A stretch of 9,499 bases of DNA from an uncultured Clostridia bacterium (GTDB taxonomy: Bacteria; Bacillota; Clostridia; Christensenellales; Aristaeellaceae): contig CAKUCE010000114.1 of NCBI GenBank assembly GCA_934643535.1, positions 1 through 9,499 on the forward strand. The letters are read 5' to 3'. A program made the position numbers and the translations under genes. Below are positions 1-6,095 of this stretch, piece by piece. The notes under the pieces are model-generated. The model saw nothing but the letters and a program-made list of their open reading frames with translations, was not told the DNA's origin and made no database searches. Each line of letters starts with the position of its first letter. Positions within the stretch are counted from its first letter, which is position 1.

Positions 1-300
1 GCTGGCTTTCTTTTGCACACTTTTCTTTCGCCACCGAAAGAAAAGTGTGAACGCCCCATAGGGCTGCAAGCCCTGCTTCCGCGCCGTAGTCGGCGCGTCA
101 TCCCCATCCGGGGCAAGGGGTATGCGCCTGCGGGCGCACCAAAGGGCTTTCCGCTCGCCCTTTGGAAACCTTCGGGCACCGAAGCTGGCGAGAAACCCAT
201 AGGATGGCAAGTCCCGACCCACGCCGCAGTCGGCGCGTCAATCCCCATCGGGGAAAAGAGCTGCGCCTGCGGGCGCACTGGGGGCTTCCCTCGAAATAAA
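1..300. repeat. Array of GC-rich hairpins, two degenerate ~140-bp copies
   Basis: This stretch carries no gene I can support. It is a string of short perfect inverted repeats: 60-74, 81-96, 102-113, 124-137, 139-165 (9-bp stem, 9-nt loop), 170-184, then again 222-235, 243-253 and 263-276. The second set repeats the first: AGTCGGCGCGTCA recurs at 88-100 and 228-240, CCCC-ATC-GGGG type hairpins follow each, and GCGCCTGCGGGCGC recurs at 124-137 and 263-276, giving a period of about 139-140 bp. It may continue to the left of the window. It resembles REP/BIME-like intergenic elements rather than a CRISPR array, because there are no conserved unique spacers. Small open frames on both strands here are by-products of the GC-rich repeats. 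Function is unknown. Confidence 0.65.
16..49. repeat. Perfect 15-bp inverted repeat with 4-nt loop
   Basis: Left arm 16-30 (CACACTTTTCTTTCG) and right arm 35-49 are exact reverse complements, separated by CCAC. There is no T-run directly after the stem on either strand, so it does not look like an ordinary intrinsic terminator, unlike the two terminators elsewhere in the window. It sits at the edge of the GC-rich hairpin array and probably forms part of the same intergenic element. From memory, similar stems occur between genes in many gut Clostridia, but I could not check this. Confidence 0.7.
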
Positions 301-457
301 TAATCGGCGCGCCCCGCACTGCCGCCCGCCTTTTCTCCTTTTTACTCTGTTCATTTCTTCATAGTAATGTAATAGAAATGTTTTCGTAATACACCAGTTT
401 TTTTTTTTTTTTTTACATTTGAAATTATTTTGTAATAATATTCATTTATAATAAATA
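301..457. other. AT-rich gene-free spacer with a T17 run
   Basis: Composition changes sharply from the GC-rich array to an AT-rich stretch from about 330 to 457, including 17 consecutive T at 398-414. I see no open reading frame with a ribosome binding site. It may hold a promoter for a plus-strand transcript (see 412-441). The homopolymer is also a place where read length errors are likely. Confidence 0.5.
412..441 (+). promoter_or_regulatory. Possible sigma-A promoter, plus strand
   Basis: TTTACA (412-417, five of six to the -35 consensus) is followed after 18 nt by TAATAT (436-441, four of six). An alternative -10, TATAAT at 447-452, is perfect but has no -35 at suitable distance. Such matches are expected by chance in AT-rich DNA, so the call rests mainly on the structured, terminator-ended stretch that follows. 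Confidence 0.25.
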
Positions 458-617
458 ATGAGTTGGGTTAGAAGCATCTCTTCGTCGGTTTCTCCCCGAC
501 CCTTCTTTTCAAACGCCGTATGCAGACAGACGCGCGGATCATCTGCCTGCGTTCTGCGGCGTTTTCTTCCCCAAAAAGAAGAGCCGCCTATGCAGCAGGC
601 AGCTCTTCTTCTTTTTT
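448..617 (+). ncRNA. Candidate small structured RNA
   Basis: No protein gene with a ribosome binding site is visible between the AT-rich spacer and the degV stop. Read on the plus strand, the stretch contains a small hairpin 471-483 (GAAG/CTTC), a second at 484-500 (GTCGG/CCGAC), a long interrupted hairpin 511-564 (outer stem 511-518 with 557-564, inner stem 522-530 with 542-550, one mismatch) and finally the 13-bp stem 576-610 followed by CTTTTTT. A weak promoter lies just upstream. It does not match any RNA family I can recognise (not SRP RNA, tmRNA or a known riboswitch by eye). It may equally be an intergenic repeat or a 3' extension of the degV transcript on the other strand. Confidence 0.25.
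573..617 (-). terminator. Intrinsic terminator after degV, probably bidirectional
   Basis: Arms 576-588 and 598-610 pair over 13 positions (one T-G type wobble) with a 9-nt loop at 589-597. On the minus strand the stem begins 16 nt after the degV stop codon and is followed by a T5 tract (complement of 573-577). On the plus strand the same stem is followed by CTTTTTT (611-617), so it could also stop transcription coming from the left. Confidence 0.8.
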
Positions 618-625
618 ACGCTTTT

Positions 626-1471
626 TTATTTCCGCATAAAGAGAATTCCCAGCGTGTTAGGCCCGCAGTGGCTCGTCACTGTTGAACCGGCGTCTGTTTC
701 CAGAATTTCGGCAAACGGCGGCTCGTGACGCAATAGCAGCTCTTTCACCGCCTGTACGTCTGCGGGATCGCATTCCGTATGCGTAATGAAAATCCGATAA
801 GGGTCTACATCGTCCCGCCCGGCCAGACGATCCTCCACATAATTCAGAAGCACCTGACGGAAACGACCGCGATACTTTTTCGTAGGCGCCATCTTGCCGC
901 CCATCACCTCAATGCAGGGCTTCAGATGCAGCACATTGGCCCCCATCATGGTAATGGCGCTGCAGCGCCCGCCCTTGTGCATGTAGTCCAGCCTGTCCAG
1001 AATAAAGCTGGCTTCCACCTTGTTAGTCAGGCGAGTGCATTCTTCCTGGATTTCTCTGGCGGAAGCGCCGTCCCGGGCCATTTCCGCCCCTTTCAGCACC
1101 AATAGTCCCTGCCCGGAGGACAGATTCCGGCTGTCCACCACGTAGACCTCGTCCATCTCCTGCGCAGCGGCGCAGGCATTCTGATAGCAGCTGGAAAATT
1201 CGCTGCTGATGCAGAAATGAACGATCGAATATCCCTTTTCACGCCAGCTGCGGAACACGCGAACGTATTCTTCGGTGTTGACGGCGCTGGTCTTGGGCAG
1301 CTCCTTGCACTCCGCCACATGCTGATAGATCTTCGCCGGGGTCACTTCCATGCCGTCGCGGCCCGTGAAATCGCCCAGCGTCACGGAAAGCGGCACAATG
1401 TCAATGTCGTAGCGGCTGAGCAGTTCCGACGAAAGGTCGCAGGTGCTGTCGGAAATGATTTTAACGTTCAT
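626..1471 (-). CDS. DegV family fatty-acid-binding protein (FakB-like)
   Basis: 281 residues, the usual length of the family. DegV/FakB proteins bind a fatty acid and, in the best studied cases, present it to the FakA kinase for phosphorylation, feeding exogenous fatty acids into phospholipid synthesis in the cytoplasm. Family marks seen: the N-terminal DSTCDLS (8-14), the TS pair at 61-62, the SS at 93-94 in the position that contacts the carboxylate in homologues, SSGQGLLV (118-125), LDYMHKGGR (161-169), and the C-terminal HCGPNTLG (268-275). There is no signal peptide. The ATG at 1471 has a GGGAGGG ribosome binding site about 7 nt upstream. It is monocistronic: own promoter at 1510-1538 and own terminator. 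No fakA is visible nearby, so the lipid specificity and partner are unknown. The family call is very secure, the exact role is inferred. Confidence 0.95.
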   Translation of the reverse strand: MNVKIISDSTCDLSSELLSRYDIDIVPLSVTLGDFTGRDGMEVTPAKIYQHVAECKELPKTSAVNTEEYVRVFRSWREKGYSIVHFCISSEFSSCYQNACAAAQEMDEVYVVDSRNLSSGQGLLVLKGAEMARDGASAREIQEECTRLTNKVEASFILDRLDYMHKGGRCSAITMMGANVLHLKPCIEVMGGKMAPTKKYRGRFRQVLLNYVEDRLAGRDDVDPYRIFITHTECDPADVQAVKELLLRHEPPFAEILETDAGSTVTSHCGPNTLGILFMRK

Positions 1472-1509
1472 CGGGTTCCCTCCCTGATTTATTGCAGGTT
1501 ACGAAGTTT

Positions 1510-1538
1510 ATCATACCCATTCGGATGCTGTCAATCAA
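1510..1538 (-). promoter_or_regulatory. Promoter of the degV-family gene
   Basis: On the minus strand TTGATT (1533-1538) is followed after 17 nt by TATGAT (1510-1515, five of six to consensus). A perfect TTGACA lies at 1529-1534 but is only 13 nt from the -10, so I prefer TTGATT. Transcription would begin near 1503, leaving a leader of about 32 nt. It lies between the terminator of the transporter operon and the degV start, as expected for a separate transcription unit. Confidence 0.6.
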
Positions 1539-1590
1539 TAGGCTACTTTCCAAAAATGCACAAATTTTTTTCATTTTCTCCTGTATGCCC

Positions 1591-1624
1591 AAAAATTCCC
1601 CTTTGGCATCATGCCAAAGGGGAA
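1591..1624 (-). terminator. Intrinsic terminator of the five-gene transporter operon
   Basis: Perfect 12-bp stem, arms 1596-1607 and 1613-1624, loop ATCAT on the plus strand, followed on the minus strand by a T5 tract (complement of 1591-1595). It starts 5 nt after the stop codon of the last operon gene (1630-1632). It ends the operon cleanly before the degV promoter. Confidence 0.9.
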
Positions 1625-1629
1625 AAGAA

Positions 1630-2886
1630 TCAGGCGTCTTTTTCGTCTGTCCGCTCCGGCTTTTCCCGCAGCAGCGGCAGACGATTGAGCTCCTGCCGCA
1701 TGCCGCCCCACAGACAGCCCAGCGCCAGCGCGCCAAAGCCGCAGGCCCAGCCCATCAGACGGCTGAAGAAACGCGCCCGAAGCAGTTCAGGCGTGCGAAG
1801 CTCCATCACAGCAGCCGTATCCTGCCATACGTTCCAGAAAGCGGCGGCGATGTCCTTGGGCTCCACCAGCACGGCGGGCACCCATTCCGGGAAGGTGAAT
1901 ACCGGCTGGATCAGCACCACAAACAGTCCCGCCAATGCCGCCACGCATGCGGCATAGCCGATCATCAGCCCAGCCGCTCTAAGGATCAGCCAGCCCAGCA
2001 GCCGGGCGGCGTATTCCTCCCGGAGCTTCCGCCGCCATGCAGCGCATACCCGGGAAAACAGCCGGTTCAAAATGCGGATGAGATACAGCGCCAGCACCCA
2101 GCCGGAAATGACCAGCAGGAGGCGCAGGGGCATCTTGCCGTTCATGCTTTCCTTGGGCAGACTGTGGGTGGAGCCGCTTTCCGACAGCTGCTTTGCGGCG
2201 CTCTGAAACGCGGCCCAGCCGCCCGCGCCTTTCACCGGCTTGCCTTCAAAGATCACGCAGCTCATGACCTGCCCGGAGGAAACCAGCGACCGATAGGGCA
2301 CGTACAGGCTGTACTCTTCCTGATCCCCCACCCGCTTGTGATCCCGCACGATGCCGATGACCCGGTATTTTTCACCGGCAATCTGGATCTCCTCGCTCAG
2401 CGGCTCGGCATACTGAAACAGCGCCACGGCCAGCTGCTCGTCCAGAAGAACGACTTTTTCCCCGTAGGTGTATTCGTCCGGGTAAAAATACCGGCCCGTA
2501 TACAGCGTGAAGGGTTCTATGGACAGATAATCCGCATCAATGCCCACGAGCCGTGCGGAGGCTGCGTTTTCCCCCTCGACGGTTTCCACCGTGGCGGGCT
2601 GCGACACCGCATACAGCGTCGTGGGAGCGCAGGAGCCGTCCAGCGCCGTATCCGCCGACTCCTTTTTGTCCACCAGTTCCCTCAGATAACGGTTCACCGG
2701 CTGCCCGCCCTCGGTCAACGCCAGCTGCTCTCCGGGCAGAAACACATGCTGATAAACGCCGGGCAGGTCGTTCAGCTCCACCGCCGCATAGACGATCACC
2801 GCCGCAGCCACCAGCAGCAGAAACAGCAGCTTTCTTCGGCCTTTCCAAAATGCTTTGATTGCCATCACTGTCCGCTCCCCGGTCAT
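1630..2886 (-). CDS. MacB-like ABC transporter permease, short membrane region
   Basis: 418 residues. One membrane segment near residues 19-36 is followed by an extracytoplasmic domain (about 40-235) of the MacB periplasmic-core type: ARLVGIDADY (111-120), a GR-F motif (131-134), EKVVLLDE (143-150), and GEKYRVIGIVRD (171-182). Hydrophobic segments follow near 243-262, 286-306, 312-335 and 380-403. This order is that of YknZ/MacB permeases, which couple an ATPase inside the cell to an adaptor outside, but the C-terminal half is divergent from a standard FtsX domain and the link between its membrane segments (336-379) is long. The ATG at 2886 overlaps the stop of the adaptor gene by 4 bp (ATGA) and has a poor ribosome binding site. 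An ATG at 2865 has GGGGAG 9 nt upstream and would remove seven residues, and may be the true start. No ATPase gene lies beside it. Last gene of the operon. Confidence 0.75.
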   Translation of the reverse strand: MTGERTVMAIKAFWKGRRKLLFLLLVAAAVIVYAAVELNDLPGVYQHVFLPGEQLALTEGGQPVNRYLRELVDKKESADTALDGSCAPTTLYAVSQPATVETVEGENAASARLVGIDADYLSIEPFTLYTGRYFYPDEYTYGEKVVLLDEQLAVALFQYAEPLSEEIQIAGEKYRVIGIVRDHKRVGDQEEYSLYVPYRSLVSSGQVMSCVIFEGKPVKGAGGWAAFQSAAKQLSESGSTHSLPKESMNGKMPLRLLLVISGWVLALYLIRILNRLFSRVCAAWRRKLREEYAARLLGWLILRAAGLMIGYAACVAALAGLFVVLIQPVFTFPEWVPAVLVEPKDIAAAFWNVWQDTAAVMELRTPELLRARFFSRLMGWACGFGALALGCLWGGMRQELNRLPLLREKPERTDEKDA

Positions 2887-4244
2887 TCCGTATATTCCAT
2901 CACGGGCTTGCCGTCTTCCACAGTACGGTCGGCCTTGTCGATAATCTGCTGCCAGTTCAGGTCTTCTTCCACGCTGACTTCCGTGTCGCTGCGGTCAATG
3001 ACGGTCACGGCGGTCTTTTTCGCCGTCATGCCGGAGGAGGAAAGCACGCCGCCGTAATTGTACTGAGCCACAAAGACGTACTCCGTGCCGCCCTCGGAAC
3101 GCAGGGCCGATGCGGGAATAATGGTGGCGTTCTTCCGGGAGCGGAAGACGATCTTCGCGTCGATGCTGCCGCTCTCCATCAGCTTGCTCATGCCGCCCGC
3201 GGCGTAGAGAATATCGTCGGTCATTTCCATCTCCGCGTATTTGCGGCCGTCGCTGTCGTTGACGATCTGGCTGACCTTGGTGCGGTAGGTGCTGTAATCA
3301 CCCTGCACTTCCACCTTCGCGCCCTCGCTCACGTCCTTCTTCAGGTCGGTCACATCGGCCCGAAGCACGGGCTTATCCTCTTTTTTGGCGATGGTATACA
3401 GAATTTTATCCCCCGCGTATACGTCGCCGCTCTTCATATCCAGCCCCACCACGTATCCGGCGCTGGAGGCCGTCACCACGCACAGGCTCTGCTGGGCTTC
3501 CTGCAGGGCCACCATGCTGTCGGAAAGCTGCTCCATTTCCTTCATCAGCGCGTTGCGATCCTTGATGTACTTGAAAACGTCGTCGGCTACCTTGATCTTC
3601 TTGTTTTCATAGCTGTCGAAGAAATCCTGCCGGGCCTGATCGAAATTCTGCTTGGCCGTAACGGCGGCGCGGATCAGGGAGGTCACTTCGCTGCCGGCCT
3701 TGGCGGACTGGGCTTTCGCCAGCCATGTGCTCTGATCGTAGCTCAGCTCCACCCCCTCCTTGGCGGCGGCCAGACGGGCCTTGCTTTCCGCTTCGGACAG
3801 CGCGTCCTGCTTGGCGATCATGTCATCGTACAGATCGTTCTGCATACTCTGCTTGCTGTTTTTGCGGTTGGTGATGTCCAGCTCGATCAGCTCCTGCGCC
3901 TTCTTGGCGTAGCTGTCCGTCAGTTCCTTTTCCTTCTTGTCGTAATCGTTGATAACGGCCGTCAGGATGGTATCGCCCTTTTCCACATACAGGCCGGTCT
4001 TTACATAGACCTTATCCACCGTAATGGGATAATCCCTGGCCTTGGTCAGGGTGATCTCCGTTTTCACGGGGAAATAGGGCGACAGCGCCACAGACACCTT
4101 CTGCTCAATACGCCCCATGTCCGCCGTCACCAGCTTGACCTTGGGGGTGGTGATGGTCTGGATGGTGCGGGAGAAGTACATGCAGACGGCAATGGCCGCT
4201 GCCAGAATCAAGAACGCCTTGAGAACCTTGCTTTTCTTGCTCAT
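2883..4244 (-). CDS. HlyD/YknX-like membrane fusion (adaptor) protein
   Basis: 453 residues. A short basic N-terminus (MSKKSKVLK) is followed by one membrane segment (about 9-25) and a large extracytoplasmic part: a first half barrel-sandwich (lipoyl-like) motif around 58-97 (ITVDKVYVKTGLYVEKGD at 74-91), a long charged helical stretch likely forming a coiled-coil hairpin (about 100-250), the second half motif (SAGYVVGLDMKSGDVYAGD, 261-279), then a beta-barrel domain and a C-terminal domain. This is the domain order of membrane fusion proteins that work with MacB-type ABC exporters, such as Bacillus YknX. The start at 4244 is supported by AGGAG 8 nt upstream. An in-frame ATG farther upstream lies inside the preceding permease gene and encodes unrelated, arginine-rich sequence. 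It lies 14 bp after that permease gene and overlaps the MacB-like permease gene by 4 bp, so all are probably co-translated. In a Gram-positive cell it would reach into the wall space and not to an outer membrane. Confidence 0.85.
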   Translation of the reverse strand: MSKKSKVLKAFLILAAAIAVCMYFSRTIQTITTPKVKLVTADMGRIEQKVSVALSPYFPVKTEITLTKARDYPITVDKVYVKTGLYVEKGDTILTAVINDYDKKEKELTDSYAKKAQELIELDITNRKNSKQSMQNDLYDDMIAKQDALSEAESKARLAAAKEGVELSYDQSTWLAKAQSAKAGSEVTSLIRAAVTAKQNFDQARQDFFDSYENKKIKVADDVFKYIKDRNALMKEMEQLSDSMVALQEAQQSLCVVTASSAGYVVGLDMKSGDVYAGDKILYTIAKKEDKPVLRADVTDLKKDVSEGAKVEVQGDYSTYRTKVSQIVNDSDGRKYAEMEMTDDILYAAGGMSKLMESGSIDAKIVFRSRKNATIIPASALRSEGGTEYVFVAQYNYGGVLSSSGMTAKKTAVTVIDRSDTEVSVEEDLNWQQIIDKADRTVEDGKPVMEYTE

Positions 4245-4258
4245 GGGAGTCTCTCCTG

Positions 4259-5185
4259 TTATTTTAGTTCGCTGAGCTGCACGCCCAGCAGAATGTCGTC
4301 CTGGAAATACAGATACACCAGCAGCATGGGCAGAATGTACAGCGCCGCGCCTGCAAAGGCCACGTCGGCGGAGTCGGTGTTGATCTGGTTGAACATCACG
4401 CTCAGCGGCTGCTGGCTGGAATCGGTCAGATAGATCAGCGGCTGCTCCACCAGATTCCAGCAGTCGGCAAAGCTCAGCGCCACCGAAGCGCCGATGATGG
4501 GCCGGCAAACCGGCAGCACCACCTGCCACAAGCAGCGGAAGGTGCCCGCGCCGTCCATCTGCCCGGCCTCCAGAATCTCATTGGGCAGACCCAGCATGAA
4601 CTGCCGCACCAGAAACAGATAAAACGGAGAAAACCACATGGGCAGGATCACCGCCCAGGGGGTGTTCAGGATGCCCAGCGCCCGCAGGGTCATGACGCTG
4701 GGCGCCATCGTCACCTGAAAGGGCAAAAGCATCAATACCAGCACCAGAAAGAACAGCGCATCCCGACCCCTGAAACGGAAGCGGCTCAGGCCGTAGGCGG
4801 TCATGGGAATGATGACCGCCTGCCCCAGCAGGATGCCCACGCTGTACTTGACGCTGTTCAGAAACAGCTTCAGATATTGGGGCTGCTCGATCAGAATTTT
4901 GTAATACTGCCGCAGGCTGACCTGCGAGGGCGAGAACAGCACCGGCAGCCATCTGGAAGTGTCGTAGCTGCTGCGCTGGTTCAGATAATCGCTGATCTCC
5001 GATTTGGGAAAGAACGAATACAGGAATGTGAACACGATGGGGATCAGCATCACCGCGGCGATGACGCACAGCAGCACGAACGTCAGGGGCCGGGCCTTTT
5101 TCCACCAGTGGCGGAAGCTCGGGCGGCGCGGCTTTTTCCTGCGCATGGACGCCGCCGTCTGATTCGAGGATTTCGAGATCTGCAT
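4259..5185 (-). CDS. Carbohydrate-type ABC permease, MalG-like
   Basis: 308 residues, slightly longer than usual for MalG-type subunits because of a basic N-terminal tail (1-33). Six hydrophobic segments are visible, about 35-57, 110-133, 143-165, 176-196, 227-247 and 274-294. The cytoplasmic loop carries the permease signature that docks onto the ATPase, EAGQMDGAG ending in VVLP (206-225), close to the consensus EAA-x3-G-x9-I-x-LP. An extended loop follows the first membrane segment (58-109). It pairs with the MalF-like permease encoded 14 bp upstream; its ribosome binding site (AAAGGAG) overlaps that gene's stop codon, pointing to coupled translation. Family: binding-protein-dependent transport inner membrane component of the CUT1 sugar class. 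The substrate is not deducible. The ATPase is absent from this locus and, as in many Firmicutes, could be a shared MsmX-like protein encoded elsewhere. Confidence 0.92.
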   Translation of the reverse strand: MQISKSSNQTAASMRRKKPRRPSFRHWWKKARPLTFVLLCVIAAVMLIPIVFTFLYSFFPKSEISDYLNQRSSYDTSRWLPVLFSPSQVSLRQYYKILIEQPQYLKLFLNSVKYSVGILLGQAVIIPMTAYGLSRFRFRGRDALFFLVLVLMLLPFQVTMAPSVMTLRALGILNTPWAVILPMWFSPFYLFLVRQFMLGLPNEILEAGQMDGAGTFRCLWQVVLPVCRPIIGASVALSFADCWNLVEQPLIYLTDSSQQPLSVMFNQINTDSADVAFAGAALYILPMLLVYLYFQDDILLGVQLSELK

Positions 5186-5199
5186 GGAATTTTCTCCTT

Positions 5200-6051
5200 T
5201 CAGGCGGCGCTGTCGCCCCGGACGGACTTGGTGCGGTACAGCAGGAAAATAAAGACCATCACGATCAGTGCAAAGGAATAGGCGGCGGTGGTCACATCCT
5301 GATAATCCAGCTTGGAGAACTTGTTGTTCATATAGTGCTGCAGGGTGTAAATGCTCTCATTGGGATAGGAGCCGCCGATGAAGTACACCTCCTTGAAAAT
5401 CTTGAAGGCGTTGACGATGGCCAGCACCAGCACCAGAAAGGCGGTGGGCAGAATCTGGGGCAGGGTGATGGAAAGCTCCCGGCGGAGCCACCCCGCGCCC
5501 TCCAGACTGGCGTACTCGTACATGGCCTCCGGCACAGCCTGCAGGGCGGCGGTGAAGATGACCACGCTGAAGCCCAGATTCTTCCAGATGTACAACAGCA
5601 CAATGGGCACCCGCAGCATCTCCCCTTCCAGCCAGAACACCCGCTCCGCGCCCAGGGCCGCCACCAGCCGGTTGAGAACCCCGCCATAGTCGAAGATCAG
5701 CAGCCAGATGATGAGGATCGCGGAAGAGGGCATCAGATAGGGCAGCAGCAGCGCGTTGCGGAAAAACGTATCCCCTGCCACATGCTTGCGCAGCATCCCC
5801 GCCAGCAGAAAGGACAGCAGGAAAATGGCGGGCGCGCACAGGAGAGACAGTTCCAGCGTGTTTTTGAGACCCAGCTGGAACACCGGGTTCTTCCACACCC
5901 GAAGGTAGTTGGAAAAGCCCACGAAGCGATTGTCGATGGTTCCGTCGGTCAGGCTGAACCAGATGCCCCATACGAAGGGCACCACGTAGAAGGCCAGCAG
6001 GCCGATCATTCCCGGCAGCAGATACAGCCACACGGATTTACGGTGAAACAT
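5200..6051 (-). CDS. Carbohydrate-type ABC permease, MalF-like
   Basis: 283 residues, typical for the short MalF/UgpA type found in Firmicutes. Hydrophobic segments lie near 8-33, 66-87, 99-121, 148-170, 202-222 and 254-272. The ATPase-docking loop is present as EYASLEGAG ending in ITLP (179-198). The N-terminal pattern (LYLLPGMIGLLAFYVVPF, 9-26) and FVGFSNY (43-49) are characteristic of CUT1 sugar permeases. The ATG at 6051 has a GGAAAGG-type ribosome binding site 8 nt upstream. It follows the binding-protein gene by 44 bp and forms the importer channel with the MalG-like subunit. Transport of a sugar or sugar derivative is the family expectation; nothing in the sequence names the ligand. 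Confidence 0.93.
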   Translation of the reverse strand: MFHRKSVWLYLLPGMIGLLAFYVVPFVWGIWFSLTDGTIDNRFVGFSNYLRVWKNPVFQLGLKNTLELSLLCAPAIFLLSFLLAGMLRKHVAGDTFFRNALLLPYLMPSSAILIIWLLIFDYGGVLNRLVAALGAERVFWLEGEMLRVPIVLLYIWKNLGFSVVIFTAALQAVPEAMYEYASLEGAGWLRRELSITLPQILPTAFLVLVLAIVNAFKIFKEVYFIGGSYPNESIYTLQHYMNNKFSKLDYQDVTTAAYSFALIVMVFIFLLYRTKSVRGDSAA

Positions 6052-6076
6052 AGCGTTTTCCTTTCCTTTGCCTGTT

Positions 6077-6088
6077 CTGAAATTTCAG
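6077..6088. repeat. 12-bp perfect palindrome between binding protein and permease genes
   Basis: CTGAAATTTCAG lies in the 44-bp gap after the binding-protein stop. It is too short and loop-poor to be a terminator and has no T-run, but it could mark an mRNA processing point or a weak hairpin that keeps binding-protein expression above that of the permeases. May be chance. Confidence 0.3.
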
Positions 6089-6095
6089 CGAAGGG

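Noticed and set aside
16..49. Intrinsic terminator of a gene left of the window
   Set aside because: The stem is strong but lacks an adjacent T-tract on either strand.
1..300. CRISPR array
   Set aside because: Only two degenerate copies with a 140-bp period, and the between-repeat sequence is itself repeated. There are no cas genes.
13..319. Small open frames on both strands in the hairpin array
   Set aside because: Their translations mirror the GC repeats, and there is no ribosome binding site or conserved motif.
1492..4433. Two long plus-strand open frames (1492-3057 and 2859-4433)
   Set aside because: Both lie opposite well supported transporter genes, overlap each other and show no family features or ribosome binding sites.
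4245..4529. Upstream extension of the adaptor gene to 4529
   Set aside because: It would overlap the MalG-like gene by most of 285 bp and adds arginine/alanine-rich sequence. The ATG at 4244 has a good ribosome binding site and a normal N-terminal membrane anchor.
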